Positions 40,660-49,845 of a stretch of DNA of 64,000 nt are shown here, in pieces. How positions within the stretch are numbered: the stretch's first letter is position 1; each line of letters starts with the position of its first letter. The stretch lies in assembly GCA_034667225.1 (NCBI GenBank), contig JAXDKG010000008.1, positions 186,001 to 250,000 on the forward strand. Direction: 5' to 3'. The stretch is from DATMER01 sp034667225. Its GTDB lineage: Bacteria > Acidobacteriota > Thermoanaerobaculia > Multivoradales > UBA5704. Position numbers and translations under genes: made by a program. The notes beneath the pieces are model-generated. The model was not told the DNA's origin and ran no database searches. It was given only the letters and a program-made list of their open reading frames with translations.

Positions 40660-42717
40660 ATGAGGAGACTGGCCTTTATCTTGATGACACTGTGCGCACC
40701 GGCAGCTCACGCGGCGGGGCTGCTGATCGCCGATGGCGGCTTTGGCGGCGTGCTGGAGATCAGCGAGCAGGAGGTGCGGGTCACGATCAACAACGGCGTG
40801 GCCGTGACGCAGGTCGAGCAGGTCTTCCGCAACACGGAGGACCGGACGCTGGAGGCGCTCTACACCTTCCCGGTGCCCAAGGGAGCCTCGGTGGCCAACT
40901 TCAGCATGTGGATCAACGGCAGGGAGATAGTGGGCGAGGTCGTCGAGAAGGAGCGCGCCCGCCAGATCTACGAGAGCTACAAGCAGCCGCAGAACCGCAA
41001 GGACCCCGGCCTGCTCGAACAGGTCGACTTCAAGACGTTCGAGATGCGCGTCTTCCCCATCGCGGCCCGCGCCGAGCAGCGCGTGCGGATCACCTACTAC
41101 CAGGAGCTCGACTTCGACCACGACTGGGCCACGTACGTCTATCCCCTCGCGACCGACAGCCGCCCCGATGTCGACTCCCGGACGCGCGGCCGGTTCGCGC
41201 TCACCCTGGACGTGAAGTCCGAAATCCCGATCACCGCGATGGAGAGCCCCAGCCATAAAGACGACTTCGTGGTGGTCCATCACGACGACAACCATGCCCA
41301 GGCGAGCCTGGAGGCCGCGCAGGGGGATCTGAACCGCGACGTGGTGCTCGCCTTTCACCTTCAGCGCCCGCATACCGGATTCGACCTGATCGCGTCAAAG
41401 GAGGACGGGGAGGACGGCTACTTCCAACTCACTCTCACCGCGGGCGAGGAGTTGGCCAGTTCTTTGGAAAAAGCGGATCAGGGCATGGACTACGTCTTCC
41501 TCCTCGACGTCTCCGGGAGCATGGACGAGGACGGCAAGCTCGACCTCTCCCGCGGCTCGCTGGGCGCGTTCATCCGCGCGCTTGGACCTCACGACCGCTT
41601 CGAGGTGCTGACCTTCAACGTGACCGCGCAGGAGCTGTTCCAGAAACTGGAAGCCGCGGACGAACCGGGCAAGGCCACGGCGGTCGAGTTCCTGAATGAC
41701 CAGCGTGCCCGCGGCGGCACGGTCCTGGAGCCGGCGCTGCGCGCTGCCTACCGCTACAAGGATGCGGCCCGGCCGCTGAATGTCGTCCTCCTTTCGGACG
41801 GCATGACCGACCAGGGGGAACGCACCACCCTGCTCCGGCTGATCGGCGAGCGGCCGGAGGGCACGCGGGTCTTCTGCATCGGCGTGGGCAACGAGGTGAA
41901 CCGGTCGCTCCTGGAGCAGCTCGCCGAGGACGCGGGCGGCCTCGCGGCCTTCGTGTCGCGCGGCGACAGCTTCGAGCGCCAGGCCCAGGCGTTCCGCCGC
42001 AAGCTCGTACGCCCCACCGCCACCGGCCTGGAGATCAGGTTGGAGGGTGCGGACGTCTACGACCTGGAACCGCAGCGCCTCCCGAACCTCTACCACGGCA
42101 TGCCGGTGCGGCTCTACGGCCGCTACCGCAACGCCGGCCCGGTGAAGCTCCACGTCAAGGCCGACGTGGCCGGCCAGCCGCTGGAGCAGACGATCGACCT
42201 GGAGATCCCCGAAGAGGCGGACAACCCGGAGATCGAGAGGATGTGGGCCTGGCACCGGGTGCAGCAGCTTCTCAAGGACGCGGACCGCAAGGGCTCGCGG
42301 GCGGGCGTGATCGACGAGATCGTGCGGCTGGGCGAGGGCTTCTCCATCGTCACCGAGTACACCTCCTTCCTGGTGCTGGAGAACGACGCCGAGTACAAGC
42401 GCTGGCAGATCCAGCGGCGCAACGCCCTGCGGATCGAGCGCGACCGCCGGGCCCAGGAGAGGGTGCGCGAGGAGCTGGACCGCATCCGTGACAAGACCCT
42501 GGCCGGACTCGGCCCCGTGGAGGCCGAAAAGCGGGCGTCAGTCGCGCCGACCCTCCCTTCGCCGGCCAGCCCGCAGCCGGCTCCCGCTCCCACGCCCGAG
42601 CCGCAGCGCAACCGGGGCGACGTCAATTTCGGCGGCGGCGGCGCGCTGGATGGCTTCGCTGTGGCCCTCGCTTTGCTCCTGGCCTTGGCAGCAGTCCTGC
42701 AATCACACAGGCCATGA
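40660..42717 (+). CDS. VIT and von Willebrand A domain protein with C-terminal sorting-like tail
   Basis: The protein has 685 residues with a signal peptide ending near HAAG. Residues about 25-160 form a VIT domain (FGGVLEISEQEVRVTINNGV, ALYTFPVPKGASVANFSMWI, ERARQIYESYKQPQNRKDPG). A vWA domain follows with the MIDAS motif FLLDVSGSMDEDGKLDLSRG. A Pro-rich linker leads to NFGGGGALDGFAVALALLL and a short basic end, a GlyGly-CTERM-like tripartite tail. Such proteins are often sortase- or rhombosortase-processed surface proteins. No sortase is in the window. The stop overlaps the SDR start. Confidence 0.87.
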   Translation: MRRLAFILMTLCAPAAHAAGLLIADGGFGGVLEISEQEVRVTINNGVAVTQVEQVFRNTEDRTLEALYTFPVPKGASVANFSMWINGREIVGEVVEKERARQIYESYKQPQNRKDPGLLEQVDFKTFEMRVFPIAARAEQRVRITYYQELDFDHDWATYVYPLATDSRPDVDSRTRGRFALTLDVKSEIPITAMESPSHKDDFVVVHHDDNHAQASLEAAQGDLNRDVVLAFHLQRPHTGFDLIASKEDGEDGYFQLTLTAGEELASSLEKADQGMDYVFLLDVSGSMDEDGKLDLSRGSLGAFIRALGPHDRFEVLTFNVTAQELFQKLEAADEPGKATAVEFLNDQRARGGTVLEPALRAAYRYKDAARPLNVVLLSDGMTDQGERTTLLRLIGERPEGTRVFCIGVGNEVNRSLLEQLAEDAGGLAAFVSRGDSFERQAQAFRRKLVRPTATGLEIRLEGADVYDLEPQRLPNLYHGMPVRLYGRYRNAGPVKLHVKADVAGQPLEQTIDLEIPEEADNPEIERMWAWHRVQQLLKDADRKGSRAGVIDEIVRLGEGFSIVTEYTSFLVLENDAEYKRWQIQRRNALRIERDRRAQERVREELDRIRDKTLAGLGPVEAEKRASVAPTLPSPASPQPAPAPTPEPQRNRGDVNFGGGGALDGFAVALALLLALAAVLQSHRP

Positions 42718-43715
42718 GATCGAAGAAGCGCAGAGTCGTCGTCGTCACCGGAGCCTCGGCGGGCGTGGGGCGGGCTACGGTCCGCGCTTTTGCCGAGCGG
42801 GGGGACTCCATCGGGCTCATCGCCCGCGGCATCGATGGACTGGAAGCCGCGCGCCGCGAGGTCGAGGAGCTGGGAGGCAAGGCCCTCGTGCTGCCTCTCG
42901 ACGTCTCCGACGCGGACAAGGTCGAAGAGGCCGCGGCGCGCGTCGAGCGCGAGCTCGGACCCATCGACGTCTGGGTCAACAACGCCATGGTGTCGGTCTT
43001 CTCCCCGGTCGAGGAGACGGAGCCCGAGGAGTACAGGCGGGTCACGGAGGTCACCTACCTCGGCTACGTCTATGGCACGCTGGCAGCCCTGAAGCGCATG
43101 CTGCCCCGCGACGAGGGCGTGATCATCCAGGTGGGCTCGGCGCTCGCCTACCGCGGCATCCCGCTCCAGTCCGCCTACTGCGGCGCCAAGCACGCGATCC
43201 AGGGCTTCTGCGACTCCCTGCGCTCCGAGTTGCTCCACGACAAGAGCGGCGTCCAGGTCACCATGGTCCAGATGCCGGCGCTCAACACGCCTCAGTTCGG
43301 CTGGGTGAAGAGCCGCCTTCCCCGGAAGCCGCAGCCGGTGCCACCCATCTACCAGCCCGAGGTCGCGGCCCGCGCCATCGTATGGGCCTCCGACCACCCG
43401 CGGCGGGAGGTCTGGGTGGGCAGGCCCACGGTCGTCGGCATCCTCGGCGACAAGATCGCACCCGGCATAGCGGACCGCTACCTGGCCCGGAACGGCTACG
43501 AAGCCCAGCAGTACAACGGCCTGGACGACCGGCACCGCGCCAACAACCTCTGGGAGCCGGTGCCGGGCGACCACGGGGCGCACGGGGATTTCGACGAGCG
43601 CGCCACGGACAGCAGTCCGCAGCTCTGGGCCACCAAACACAAGCGCGGCCTTCTCGCCCTCGCTGCAGTCGGCGGGGCCGGCCTCGCTTGGGCTCTGCGG
43701 CCCTCTACCAGATGA
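42714..43715 (+). CDS. Short-chain dehydrogenase/reductase
   Basis: The protein has 333 residues, longer than the usual 250. The cofactor motif is VVVVTGASAGVGRATVRAFA, with NNAMVSVFSPVEE as the NNAG-type segment and the catalytic pattern GSALAYRGIPLQSAYCGAKH (Ser, Tyr, Lys). The C-terminal 90 residues end in a hydrophobic helix (LLALAAVGGAGLAWAL), a possible membrane anchor. It is coupled to the VIT-vWA gene by an ATGA overlap. Substrate unknown. Confidence 0.88.
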   Translation: MRSKKRRVVVVTGASAGVGRATVRAFAERGDSIGLIARGIDGLEAARREVEELGGKALVLPLDVSDADKVEEAAARVERELGPIDVWVNNAMVSVFSPVEETEPEEYRRVTEVTYLGYVYGTLAALKRMLPRDEGVIIQVGSALAYRGIPLQSAYCGAKHAIQGFCDSLRSELLHDKSGVQVTMVQMPALNTPQFGWVKSRLPRKPQPVPPIYQPEVAARAIVWASDHPRREVWVGRPTVVGILGDKIAPGIADRYLARNGYEAQQYNGLDDRHRANNLWEPVPGDHGAHGDFDERATDSSPQLWATKHKRGLLALAAVGGAGLAWALRPSTR

Positions 43716-44406
43716 TCTTCGCCGAGTGGCCGATGCCGAGCAGGGCCACGGCCACGCAGGTCCCCGCCAAAGCGAGCGTGCTCCAGCGCGGCCGATATCC
43801 CAAGAGCGCTCCCAGGCCGAACAGGCTGGCATAGAGATTGGGCAGGAACATGAGCGGCGACGCCCCCACGGTTGCCAGCCAGGTCTCGTTGAACGGGTTC
43901 GGGCAGTTGTCGTTGGGCACCAGGAGCACGAATCCCAGCGCCATCAATCCCAGGAGCGCCTCCTGCCGCCGGCCGGAGCGGTAGAGCACGGCCAGCGCCG
44001 ACGCGGCCAGGAAGCCGATCCCGGTCAGGGCGAGGTTGAAGCCGAGCATGGGCCCGACCTCGCGAAAGGCCTCAGGCGCCGAGAGCCGGAAGGGGTAGAG
44101 CTGGTGCACGGTCGAGGTGCAGACGAAGGAAAGCGGCAGCAGGATCCAGACGAACGATGCGAGCCTTCCGCCTGCCGGAGCCGAGCGCCGGGCTCGCCAG
44201 ATCCCCAGAGTCACGACGCCAGCGGCCAGGGCGAGAACGGCCGTCCCGGCTATGAAGGCCGGTACGAACCAGGAAGGAAAGCTCCGCGCCCGGGGGAGAA
44301 GGTCCCAGGCCGTCTTCGCCGTGAGCGTGGCGGCTGCGGCGAAGAGGACCACGGCGAGGGCCGCGATCCGCGGCATGAGGTCCCGCTCCCCGGACGGAGC
44401 GTTCAC
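43705..44406 (-). CDS. Multi-pass membrane protein, unknown function
   Basis: The GTG at 44406 gives 233 residues; an ATG at 44376 is an alternative. About six transmembrane helices are visible, for example IAALAVVLFAAAATLTA, FIAGTAVLALAAGVVTLGIW, FVWILLPLSFVCTSTV and LLGLMALGFVLLV. NDNCPNPFNETWL forms a short extracytoplasmic loop. It begins 1 bp after the stop of the Cys-rich lipoprotein, so the two are an operon. I do not recognise a family. Confidence 0.65.
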   Translation of the reverse strand: MNAPSGERDLMPRIAALAVVLFAAAATLTAKTAWDLLPRARSFPSWFVPAFIAGTAVLALAAGVVTLGIWRARRSAPAGGRLASFVWILLPLSFVCTSTVHQLYPFRLSAPEAFREVGPMLGFNLALTGIGFLAASALAVLYRSGRRQEALLGLMALGFVLLVPNDNCPNPFNETWLATVGASPLMFLPNLYASLFGLGALLGYRPRWSTLALAGTCVAVALLGIGHSAKIIW

Positions 44407-44407
44407 C

Positions 44408-44842
44408 TCAGTCGGGCACGCAACGGCAGCAGTTCGGCGGCGTCAGGGCCGGGTGCTGCCCCTCGGGGCAGGCCGCGCAGCGGACGTTCGAACAGTCCTT
44501 GATGTTCTGGTCGAGGGCCACGCACGCGCAGCAGTCCGGGGGATGCAGAGCCGGGGTCTGACCTTCCGGGCATGAGGCGCAACGGACGTTCGAGCAGGGT
44601 CCGCCGGGGCCGCCCTGCGCCGCCGCGGCGGCCGTGCCCACGGCGGCGGTCGAGCCTTCCGCGCCCATGCCGGTGCCCATGCTGCCCGTGCCGCTCTCGC
44701 CAGCGTTCGTCTCGGTGGTGGCCGTCCCCGCGGTGGTAGCCGCGCCGGCCGCGGTCGAAGTGTCGCCCTGCTGGGTGCCCGCACAGGCGCCGAGGGCCAG
44801 GACGACGGTCAGAACCATCATCAGCAGCAACAATCTCTTCAT
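44408..44842 (-). CDS. Lipoprotein with two Cys-rich repeats
   Basis: The protein has 144 residues. The lipobox is LALGAC. A Ala/Thr/Gly-rich linker of about 60 residues leads to two tandem 26-residue modules of the form CSNVRCxxCPEGQxPALxP followed by PxCCxCV, joined by a short linker. Each module has six Cys, including a CC pair, spaced like a small disulfide or metal-binding knot. I do not recognise the module as a named domain. It precedes the multi-pass membrane protein with 1 bp spacing. Confidence 0.7.
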   Translation of the reverse strand: MKRLLLLMMVLTVVLALGACAGTQQGDTSTAAGAATTAGTATTETNAGESGTGSMGTGMGAEGSTAAVGTAAAAAQGGPGGPCSNVRCASCPEGQTPALHPPDCCACVALDQNIKDCSNVRCAACPEGQHPALTPPNCCRCVPD

Positions 44843-44904
44843 GAAGCCTCCCTTCCGGTGATGCCACGCCCAAGGGGAGAGACAAGCAAGGCCCGCGCCT
44901 GTTT

Positions 44905-46476
44905 CTAGCGCCGGGTGGCCTGGAGGATCGCTTCCTGGAGCATCTGGAGGGTGACGGGCTTGGTCAGGTGGTCGGTGAAGCCGGCTTCGCGGCTGCGCTG
45001 GATGTCCTCGTCCATGCCGTACCCGCTCAGCGCGATGCCGCGCAGACCGTGGGCCGCCAGCTCGCGCATCAGGTCCAGGCCGGTGCCGTCGGGCAGGCCG
45101 AGGTCGCTGATGACCAGGTCGAGCTCCAGCTCGCGGCCCTGCGCGGCCTCGCGAGCGCCGGCCACGCTTCCCGCGACCGTCACCTCGTGCCCCAGGGTGC
45201 CCAACAACTCGGCCATGGCCTTGGCGGTGTCGGCGTGGTCTTCCACGAGGAGGAGGCGCAGCCCCCGGTCGAGGCGCGCCTCCGATTCGCGGGGGAAAGT
45301 CACGACGGTCTCGTCGAGGTCCCTCTCCGGCACCCCGGCGGGCAGGCGGACGGTGAACATGGCGCCGCAGCCGGTGCCTTCGCTCGCCGCCGTCAGATCG
45401 CCGCCGTGCAGACGCATCAGCGCCCGGCTGACGGCGAGACCCAGGCCGAGTCCGCCGAAACGGCGGGTGATGCGCGGGTCGGCCTGCTCGAAGGCCCCGA
45501 AGATGCGCGGCAGCACCTCGGGATCGATGCCGATGCCGGTGTCGCAGACCTCTACCGTGACCGAGCTGCCCTCAAGGCGCGAGCGGACGGTGATCGTGCC
45601 CCCCTCGGGCGTGAACTTGAGCGCGTTGCTGAGCAGGTTCCAGAAGACCTGGGTGAGGCGCGCGGGGTCGGCCCAGGCGAGGAGCCTCCCTTCCGCGAGA
45701 TCGACGGCGAGGCGGACGCCCTTGGACGCCATCTGGTCGCGGACGCTGCGCAGGGCATGGGCCAGCACCTCGGCCACGTCGGCGGCCTGGCGGTGGAGCA
45801 CGAGCTTGCCCCGGGCCACCCGCGTCAGGTCGAGGAGATCGTCGATGAGGCGCGCCTCCAGCTCGACGTTGCGCCGGATCACGACAAGCTGGGAGCGCAG
45901 GTCCGGGGGGAAGCGGTCGTCTTCCTGGAAGCTCGAAACCAGCGCCAGGATCGGCGTCAGGGGGGTGCGCAGCTCGTGGCTCAGGGTCGCGAGGAAGCGG
46001 TCCTTGGCCTCGTTGGCGGCCCTGAGCTCCTCCTCGGTGTCCCGCAGCGCCGCTTCGGCCCGCCGGCTGCGCTCCAGGGCTTCGGCGGCCATCTGGGCTT
46101 CGGCGAGGAGCTCACGCTCGCGCTCGGCGGCCCGGCGCTTTTCCTGTCCCTGCTCCAGCCGGACGCGGACACGGCAGCAGAGCTCCTGGGGATCGAAGGA
46201 GTCGGAGAGGAAGTCGTCGGCCCCGCCTTCCAGAGCTTCGACACATTCGTCCGGATCGCCGGCATGGCCGAGGAGGACCACGGGCACATCCCTTTCGCCC
46301 AGCCGGTCAAGCCCGGCCTGCCGCAAGTCCGCGACCACCAGATCCGGATGGCGCTCCTGGATTGCGTCCCAACCCTCGGCCTCGTCGACACGGAAGCCGT
46401 GCAGCGCCGAGCGCACCCGCTCCCGGCGGGACGCATCCGGATCGACGATCAGGACGAGGGGCTGCTCAAATGGCAC
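44905..46476 (-). CDS. Hybrid histidine kinase: REC-HisKA-HATPase-REC
   Basis: The 523-residue cytosolic protein starts with a receiver-like domain (phosphoacceptor Asp50 in PDLVVAD) whose conserved Lys loop is GADDFLSDSF, without the Lys. The HisKA box FLATLSHELRTPLTPILALV has His167. The ATPase domain has FWNLLSNALKFTPEGG, DTGIGIDPEVLPRIFGAFEQ and FGGLGLGLAVSRALM. The C-terminal REC has LLLVEDHADTAKAMAELL, VISDLGLPDGTGLDLMREL and HLTKPVTL. It is the last gene of the Kai cluster and 4 bp after the next kinase. Confidence 0.9.
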   Translation of the reverse strand: MPFEQPLVLIVDPDASRRERVRSALHGFRVDEAEGWDAIQERHPDLVVADLRQAGLDRLGERDVPVVLLGHAGDPDECVEALEGGADDFLSDSFDPQELCCRVRVRLEQGQEKRRAAERERELLAEAQMAAEALERSRRAEAALRDTEEELRAANEAKDRFLATLSHELRTPLTPILALVSSFQEDDRFPPDLRSQLVVIRRNVELEARLIDDLLDLTRVARGKLVLHRQAADVAEVLAHALRSVRDQMASKGVRLAVDLAEGRLLAWADPARLTQVFWNLLSNALKFTPEGGTITVRSRLEGSSVTVEVCDTGIGIDPEVLPRIFGAFEQADPRITRRFGGLGLGLAVSRALMRLHGGDLTAASEGTGCGAMFTVRLPAGVPERDLDETVVTFPRESEARLDRGLRLLLVEDHADTAKAMAELLGTLGHEVTVAGSVAGAREAAQGRELELDLVISDLGLPDGTGLDLMRELAAHGLRGIALSGYGMDEDIQRSREAGFTDHLTKPVTLQMLQEAILQATRR

Positions 46477-46480
46477 TCCC

Positions 46481-48145
46481 CTAGTCCCCCGCGGAGGCCA
46501 GAATGGCGGCCTTGAGCGCCTGCATGTCGACCGGCTTGGTCAGGTGTTTCGAAAAGCCCGCCTCGCGGCTGCGCAGCACGTCTTCCTCCATCCCGTAACC
46601 GCTGAGCGCAATACCCTTCAGGCCGTAACGGCCGGAAAGCTCGCGCATCAAATCGAGACCGGTGCCGTCGGGGAGCCCCAGATCGCTGATGACCAGATCG
46701 AAACGCCCTCCCTGCGCCTCGGCGGCGCTCAGGGCGGATCCGAGCGACTCCGCCACGGTGACCTCGTGCCCCAAGGCACGCAAGAGGTCTGCCATGGCTT
46801 CGCGCGTGTCGGCGTGGTCCTCGACCAGCAACAATCTTAGCGGAGAGGCGGTCTTCGCCTCGACCGGCCGCTCCAAGGTCGGCTCGGGAGCCGACGCGGG
46901 AACGTCGCCGGCCGGCAGCCGCAGGGTGAGCTCGGAGCCCTGGTTCGTGCCGGCGCTCGACGCTTCGAGGGTGCCGCCGTGCATCGCGACGATGGCCCGG
47001 CTCAGGGAGAGCCCCAGCCCGAGACCGCCGAAGCGCCGCGTGATCCGCCGGTCGGTCTGCTCGAAGGCGTTGAAGATGCGCGGCAGCAGCTCGGGATCGA
47101 TGCCGATGCCGTTGTCGGCGATCTCGACGGCCAGAATGCCGCCGTCGTCCTCTTCCCAGGAGCGCACGCGGATCTCCCCGCGCTCGGGGGTGAACTTGAC
47201 GGCGTTGTTGAGGAGGTTCCAGAGCACCTGGGTCAGGCGTGGGGCATCGGCCCACAGCCGGTGCTCGCGGGCGCCGAGGTCCAGAGCGAGCCGGATCCGG
47301 CCCGAGGCGAGCTCGACGCCGCAGCAGACCTCGATGGCATGGGCGAGGAGCTGGCGGACATCCACGACCTCGCGGCGGAGCTCGAGCTTGCCGCGCGAAA
47401 TGCGTGTCAGGTCGAGCAGGTCGTCGATGAGCCGCGCCTCCAGCTCGACGTTGCGGCGGATGACGGCCAGGGCCTGCCGGACCCGGTTGGGCAGGGTCGC
47501 GTCCTCTTCCAGGCTGGAAACGAGGGCGAGCACCGGGGTCAGCGGCGTGCGCAACTCGTGGGAAAGAGTGGCCAGGAAATGGTCCTTGGCGCGATTGGCG
47601 GCCTCGGCCGCCTCCTTGGCCCGGCGCAGCTCGTCCTCGACGCGCCTGCGCTCCGCAGCTCCCTCGACGGCTTCGAGGGCGAAGGCGGCGAGGTCGGCGA
47701 CCGAGGCGGCGAAGCCCTGCTCCTCGGGGCTCCACTCCCGCGCCCCGCCCACGTGCTCGTGGCAGACCACGCCGGCCATGCGGCCGCGGACGCGGATGGG
47801 CGCATCGAGCATGGCGCCGATGCCGAGGGGGGTGAGGTAGGAGGCGGAGAACTCGCGCGTCGTAGGGTTGCGGTGGGCGTCGTGGGCCACGATGGCCCGC
47901 TCCTCTTCCAAGCCCCGGAAGTAGGAGGGGAAGTCGGCCGCGGCGATGGCCATGCCGCGGGAGTGCCGGTGGGGGGTCTGCTCGTAGAGCTCCACGCAAT
48001 CGATGCGGGTGTGGGCCTCGTCGAAAAGCCAGACGCTGGCGCGCTCGACCTGCAGGGTCTCGGCCGCGGCCTCGGCGAGCTCGCGCAGGGCCGCGTCCAG
48101 ATCGCCCGAGGCGGCGGCCTCGCTCTTCGCCAGGCGCACCAACAC
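46481..48145 (-). CDS. Hybrid histidine kinase: GAF-HisKA-HATPase-REC
   Basis: From a GTG at 48145 the protein has 554 residues. A GAF domain fills residues 10-165 (VERASVWLFDEAHTRIDCVE, YLTPLGIGAMLDAPIRVRGR). HisKA is FLATLSHELRTPLTPVLALV, HATPase has LWNLLNNAVKFTPERG and FGGLGLGLSLSRAIV, and REC has VISDLGLPDGTGLDLMREL with HLTKPVDM. The GTG may not be the real start, since the same frame is open up to the stop of the preceding kinase at 48184. No signal peptide is seen. Confidence 0.9.
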   Translation of the reverse strand: MLVRLAKSEAAASGDLDAALRELAEAAAETLQVERASVWLFDEAHTRIDCVELYEQTPHRHSRGMAIAAADFPSYFRGLEEERAIVAHDAHRNPTTREFSASYLTPLGIGAMLDAPIRVRGRMAGVVCHEHVGGAREWSPEEQGFAASVADLAAFALEAVEGAAERRRVEDELRRAKEAAEAANRAKDHFLATLSHELRTPLTPVLALVSSLEEDATLPNRVRQALAVIRRNVELEARLIDDLLDLTRISRGKLELRREVVDVRQLLAHAIEVCCGVELASGRIRLALDLGAREHRLWADAPRLTQVLWNLLNNAVKFTPERGEIRVRSWEEDDGGILAVEIADNGIGIDPELLPRIFNAFEQTDRRITRRFGGLGLGLSLSRAIVAMHGGTLEASSAGTNQGSELTLRLPAGDVPASAPEPTLERPVEAKTASPLRLLLVEDHADTREAMADLLRALGHEVTVAESLGSALSAAEAQGGRFDLVISDLGLPDGTGLDLMRELSGRYGLKGIALSGYGMEEDVLRSREAGFSKHLTKPVDMQALKAAILASAGD

Positions 48146-48183
48146 CCGGTTCTGCTCGCGCAGCAGGTCGGACGGCGACAGGC

Positions 48184-49845
48184 TCAGCTCCCCGAGGACT
48201 CGTTCCCGGCGGCCACCTGCTGGATGGCCATCTCAAGAGCTTCCAGGTTGACCGGCTTGGTCAGGTGGCGCTCGAAGCCGGCTTCGCGGCTCCGGCGCAA
48301 ATCCTCCTCCATGCCGTAGCCGGAGAGAGCGATACCGCGCAGCCCGAACCTCTCGGCGAGCTGCCGCATGAGGTCCTGGCCGTTGCCGTCGGGCAGGCCG
48401 AGGTCGCTGATCACCAAGTCGATCCTGCTCTCCTCTGCCGCCGCCGACAGCGCCTGCGCGACCGTGCCCGCGATCCGGACGTCGTGGCCGTGGAGGCGCA
48501 TCAGGTCGGCCAGCGCGGCTGCCGTGTCGGAGTGGTCCTCCACCAGCAGGACGCGCAGGCGGGCGGGCGGCGTCTCGTCAACCTGGCTGGCCGGCGCCGC
48601 CTCGGCTTCGAACGGCCGCGGCTCGGCCGGCAGCCCGACGGAGAAGGTCGTGCCCCGGTCCCGGCCATCGCTGCGCACGCTGATGGAGCCGCCGTGCAGC
48701 TCCACGATCGCCTTGGAGATCGCGAGGCCCAGTCCGAGGCCGCCGTAGCGGCGCGTCACACCGGGCTCGCCCTGCTCGAAGGCGTCGAAGATGCGCGGCA
48801 GCACGTCCGGGTCGATTCCCATGCCGGTGTCGGTGATCTCGACCGCGACCTGCTGCGGCGAATCGTTCCGGGTGCGCACCGTGATGGTGCCGCCCTCGGG
48901 GGTGAACTTGACGGCATTGTTGAGCAGGTTCCAGAAGACCTGGGTCAGGCGCGGCGAATCGCCCCACAGGTGATGCCCTTCGGCCTCGAGCTCGACCTCG
49001 ACGTTGCGTCGGCCCGTGGCCAGCTCGCCGGCGCAGGAGGTCTGGACGGCGTGCTCGATCACTTCGTGCAGGTCGATGGTCCGGCGGTCGAGCTGGATCT
49101 TGCCGCTGGAGACCCGCGTCAGGTCGAGCAGGTCGTCAATGAGGCGCGCCTCCAGCTCCACGTTGCGCCGCACCATGCTGATCTCGCGGCGGAAGTGGGC
49201 GGGCAACCGGTCGTCCCCCTGCATGGAGGAGATCACGGCGAGCACGGGCGTGAGCGGAGTGCGCAGCTCGTGGGAGAGCGTGGCGAGGAAGTGGTCCTTG
49301 GCCTGGTTCATGGCCTCGGCCGTGGTCCAGGCCCGCTCCAGGCGCTCGCTGCGCTTCTGCTCGGTGAGGTCGGTGACCACCATGCACAGCACCGGCTCCC
49401 CCGGCTCCTCCAGCGGCAGCTCGCTGAAGGCGACGTAGACCGGCAGCGGATCGCCCTCGGCTGCCTTGAGCAGGATCTCACCCTGCCCGTTCTCCTCCTG
49501 CCGCAGGAGCGCCGCGAAAAAGTCGAGGCTGGACGGCTCGACGAGGCGCTGCACCTCGGAGCCGATAATGTGCTGGAGCGGCATCCCGAGCATCCCGGAG
49601 AAGCTGGCGTTGCAGTAGAGCACCATGCCCTCGGCGGTGAGCGTCACGGCACCCTGGCGCATGCACTCGATCATCAGGCGGTACGGCCGGTCCGCGCTCT
49701 TGAGGGTGTAGACCTTCTCCGTGGAGCGCTCGGTCACCACCAGCGCGTCGACCTCGCCGTTACGGATGGCGCGCAGCGTCTCCTCCGCCTCCTCCAACTG
49801 CGCGCGCAGCTCTTCGATCTCTGAATCCTGCCGTTGCGAAATCAT
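48184..49845 (-). CDS. Hybrid histidine kinase: PAS-HisKA-HATPase-REC
   Basis: The protein has 553 residues. An N-terminal coiled coil (SEIEELRAQLEEAEETLRAI) is followed by a PAS domain (LMIECMRQGAVTLTAEGMVL, YCNASFSGMLGMPLQHIIGS). HisKA, HATPase and REC motifs match those of the neighbours: FLATLSHELRTPLTPVLAVI, FWNLLNNAVKFTPEGG, YGGLGLGLAISKAIV, VISDLGLPDGNGQDLMRQL, HLTKPVNL. Its start overlaps the second kaiB stop (ATGA, 49842-49845), so it is translationally coupled to the Kai genes. Confidence 0.92.
   Translation of the reverse strand: MISQRQDSEIEELRAQLEEAEETLRAIRNGEVDALVVTERSTEKVYTLKSADRPYRLMIECMRQGAVTLTAEGMVLYCNASFSGMLGMPLQHIIGSEVQRLVEPSSLDFFAALLRQEENGQGEILLKAAEGDPLPVYVAFSELPLEEPGEPVLCMVVTDLTEQKRSERLERAWTTAEAMNQAKDHFLATLSHELRTPLTPVLAVISSMQGDDRLPAHFRREISMVRRNVELEARLIDDLLDLTRVSSGKIQLDRRTIDLHEVIEHAVQTSCAGELATGRRNVEVELEAEGHHLWGDSPRLTQVFWNLLNNAVKFTPEGGTITVRTRNDSPQQVAVEITDTGMGIDPDVLPRIFDAFEQGEPGVTRRYGGLGLGLAISKAIVELHGGSISVRSDGRDRGTTFSVGLPAEPRPFEAEAAPASQVDETPPARLRVLLVEDHSDTAAALADLMRLHGHDVRIAGTVAQALSAAAEESRIDLVISDLGLPDGNGQDLMRQLAERFGLRGIALSGYGMEEDLRRSREAGFERHLTKPVNLEALEMAIQQVAAGNESSGS

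Noticed and set aside
46449..48236. Alternative frames of 400-600 residues antisense to or out of frame with the kinases, MutS, UvrB and PBP1A
   Set aside because: High GC creates long shadow frames; all lack domain motifs and have Arg/Pro/Ala-rich composition.
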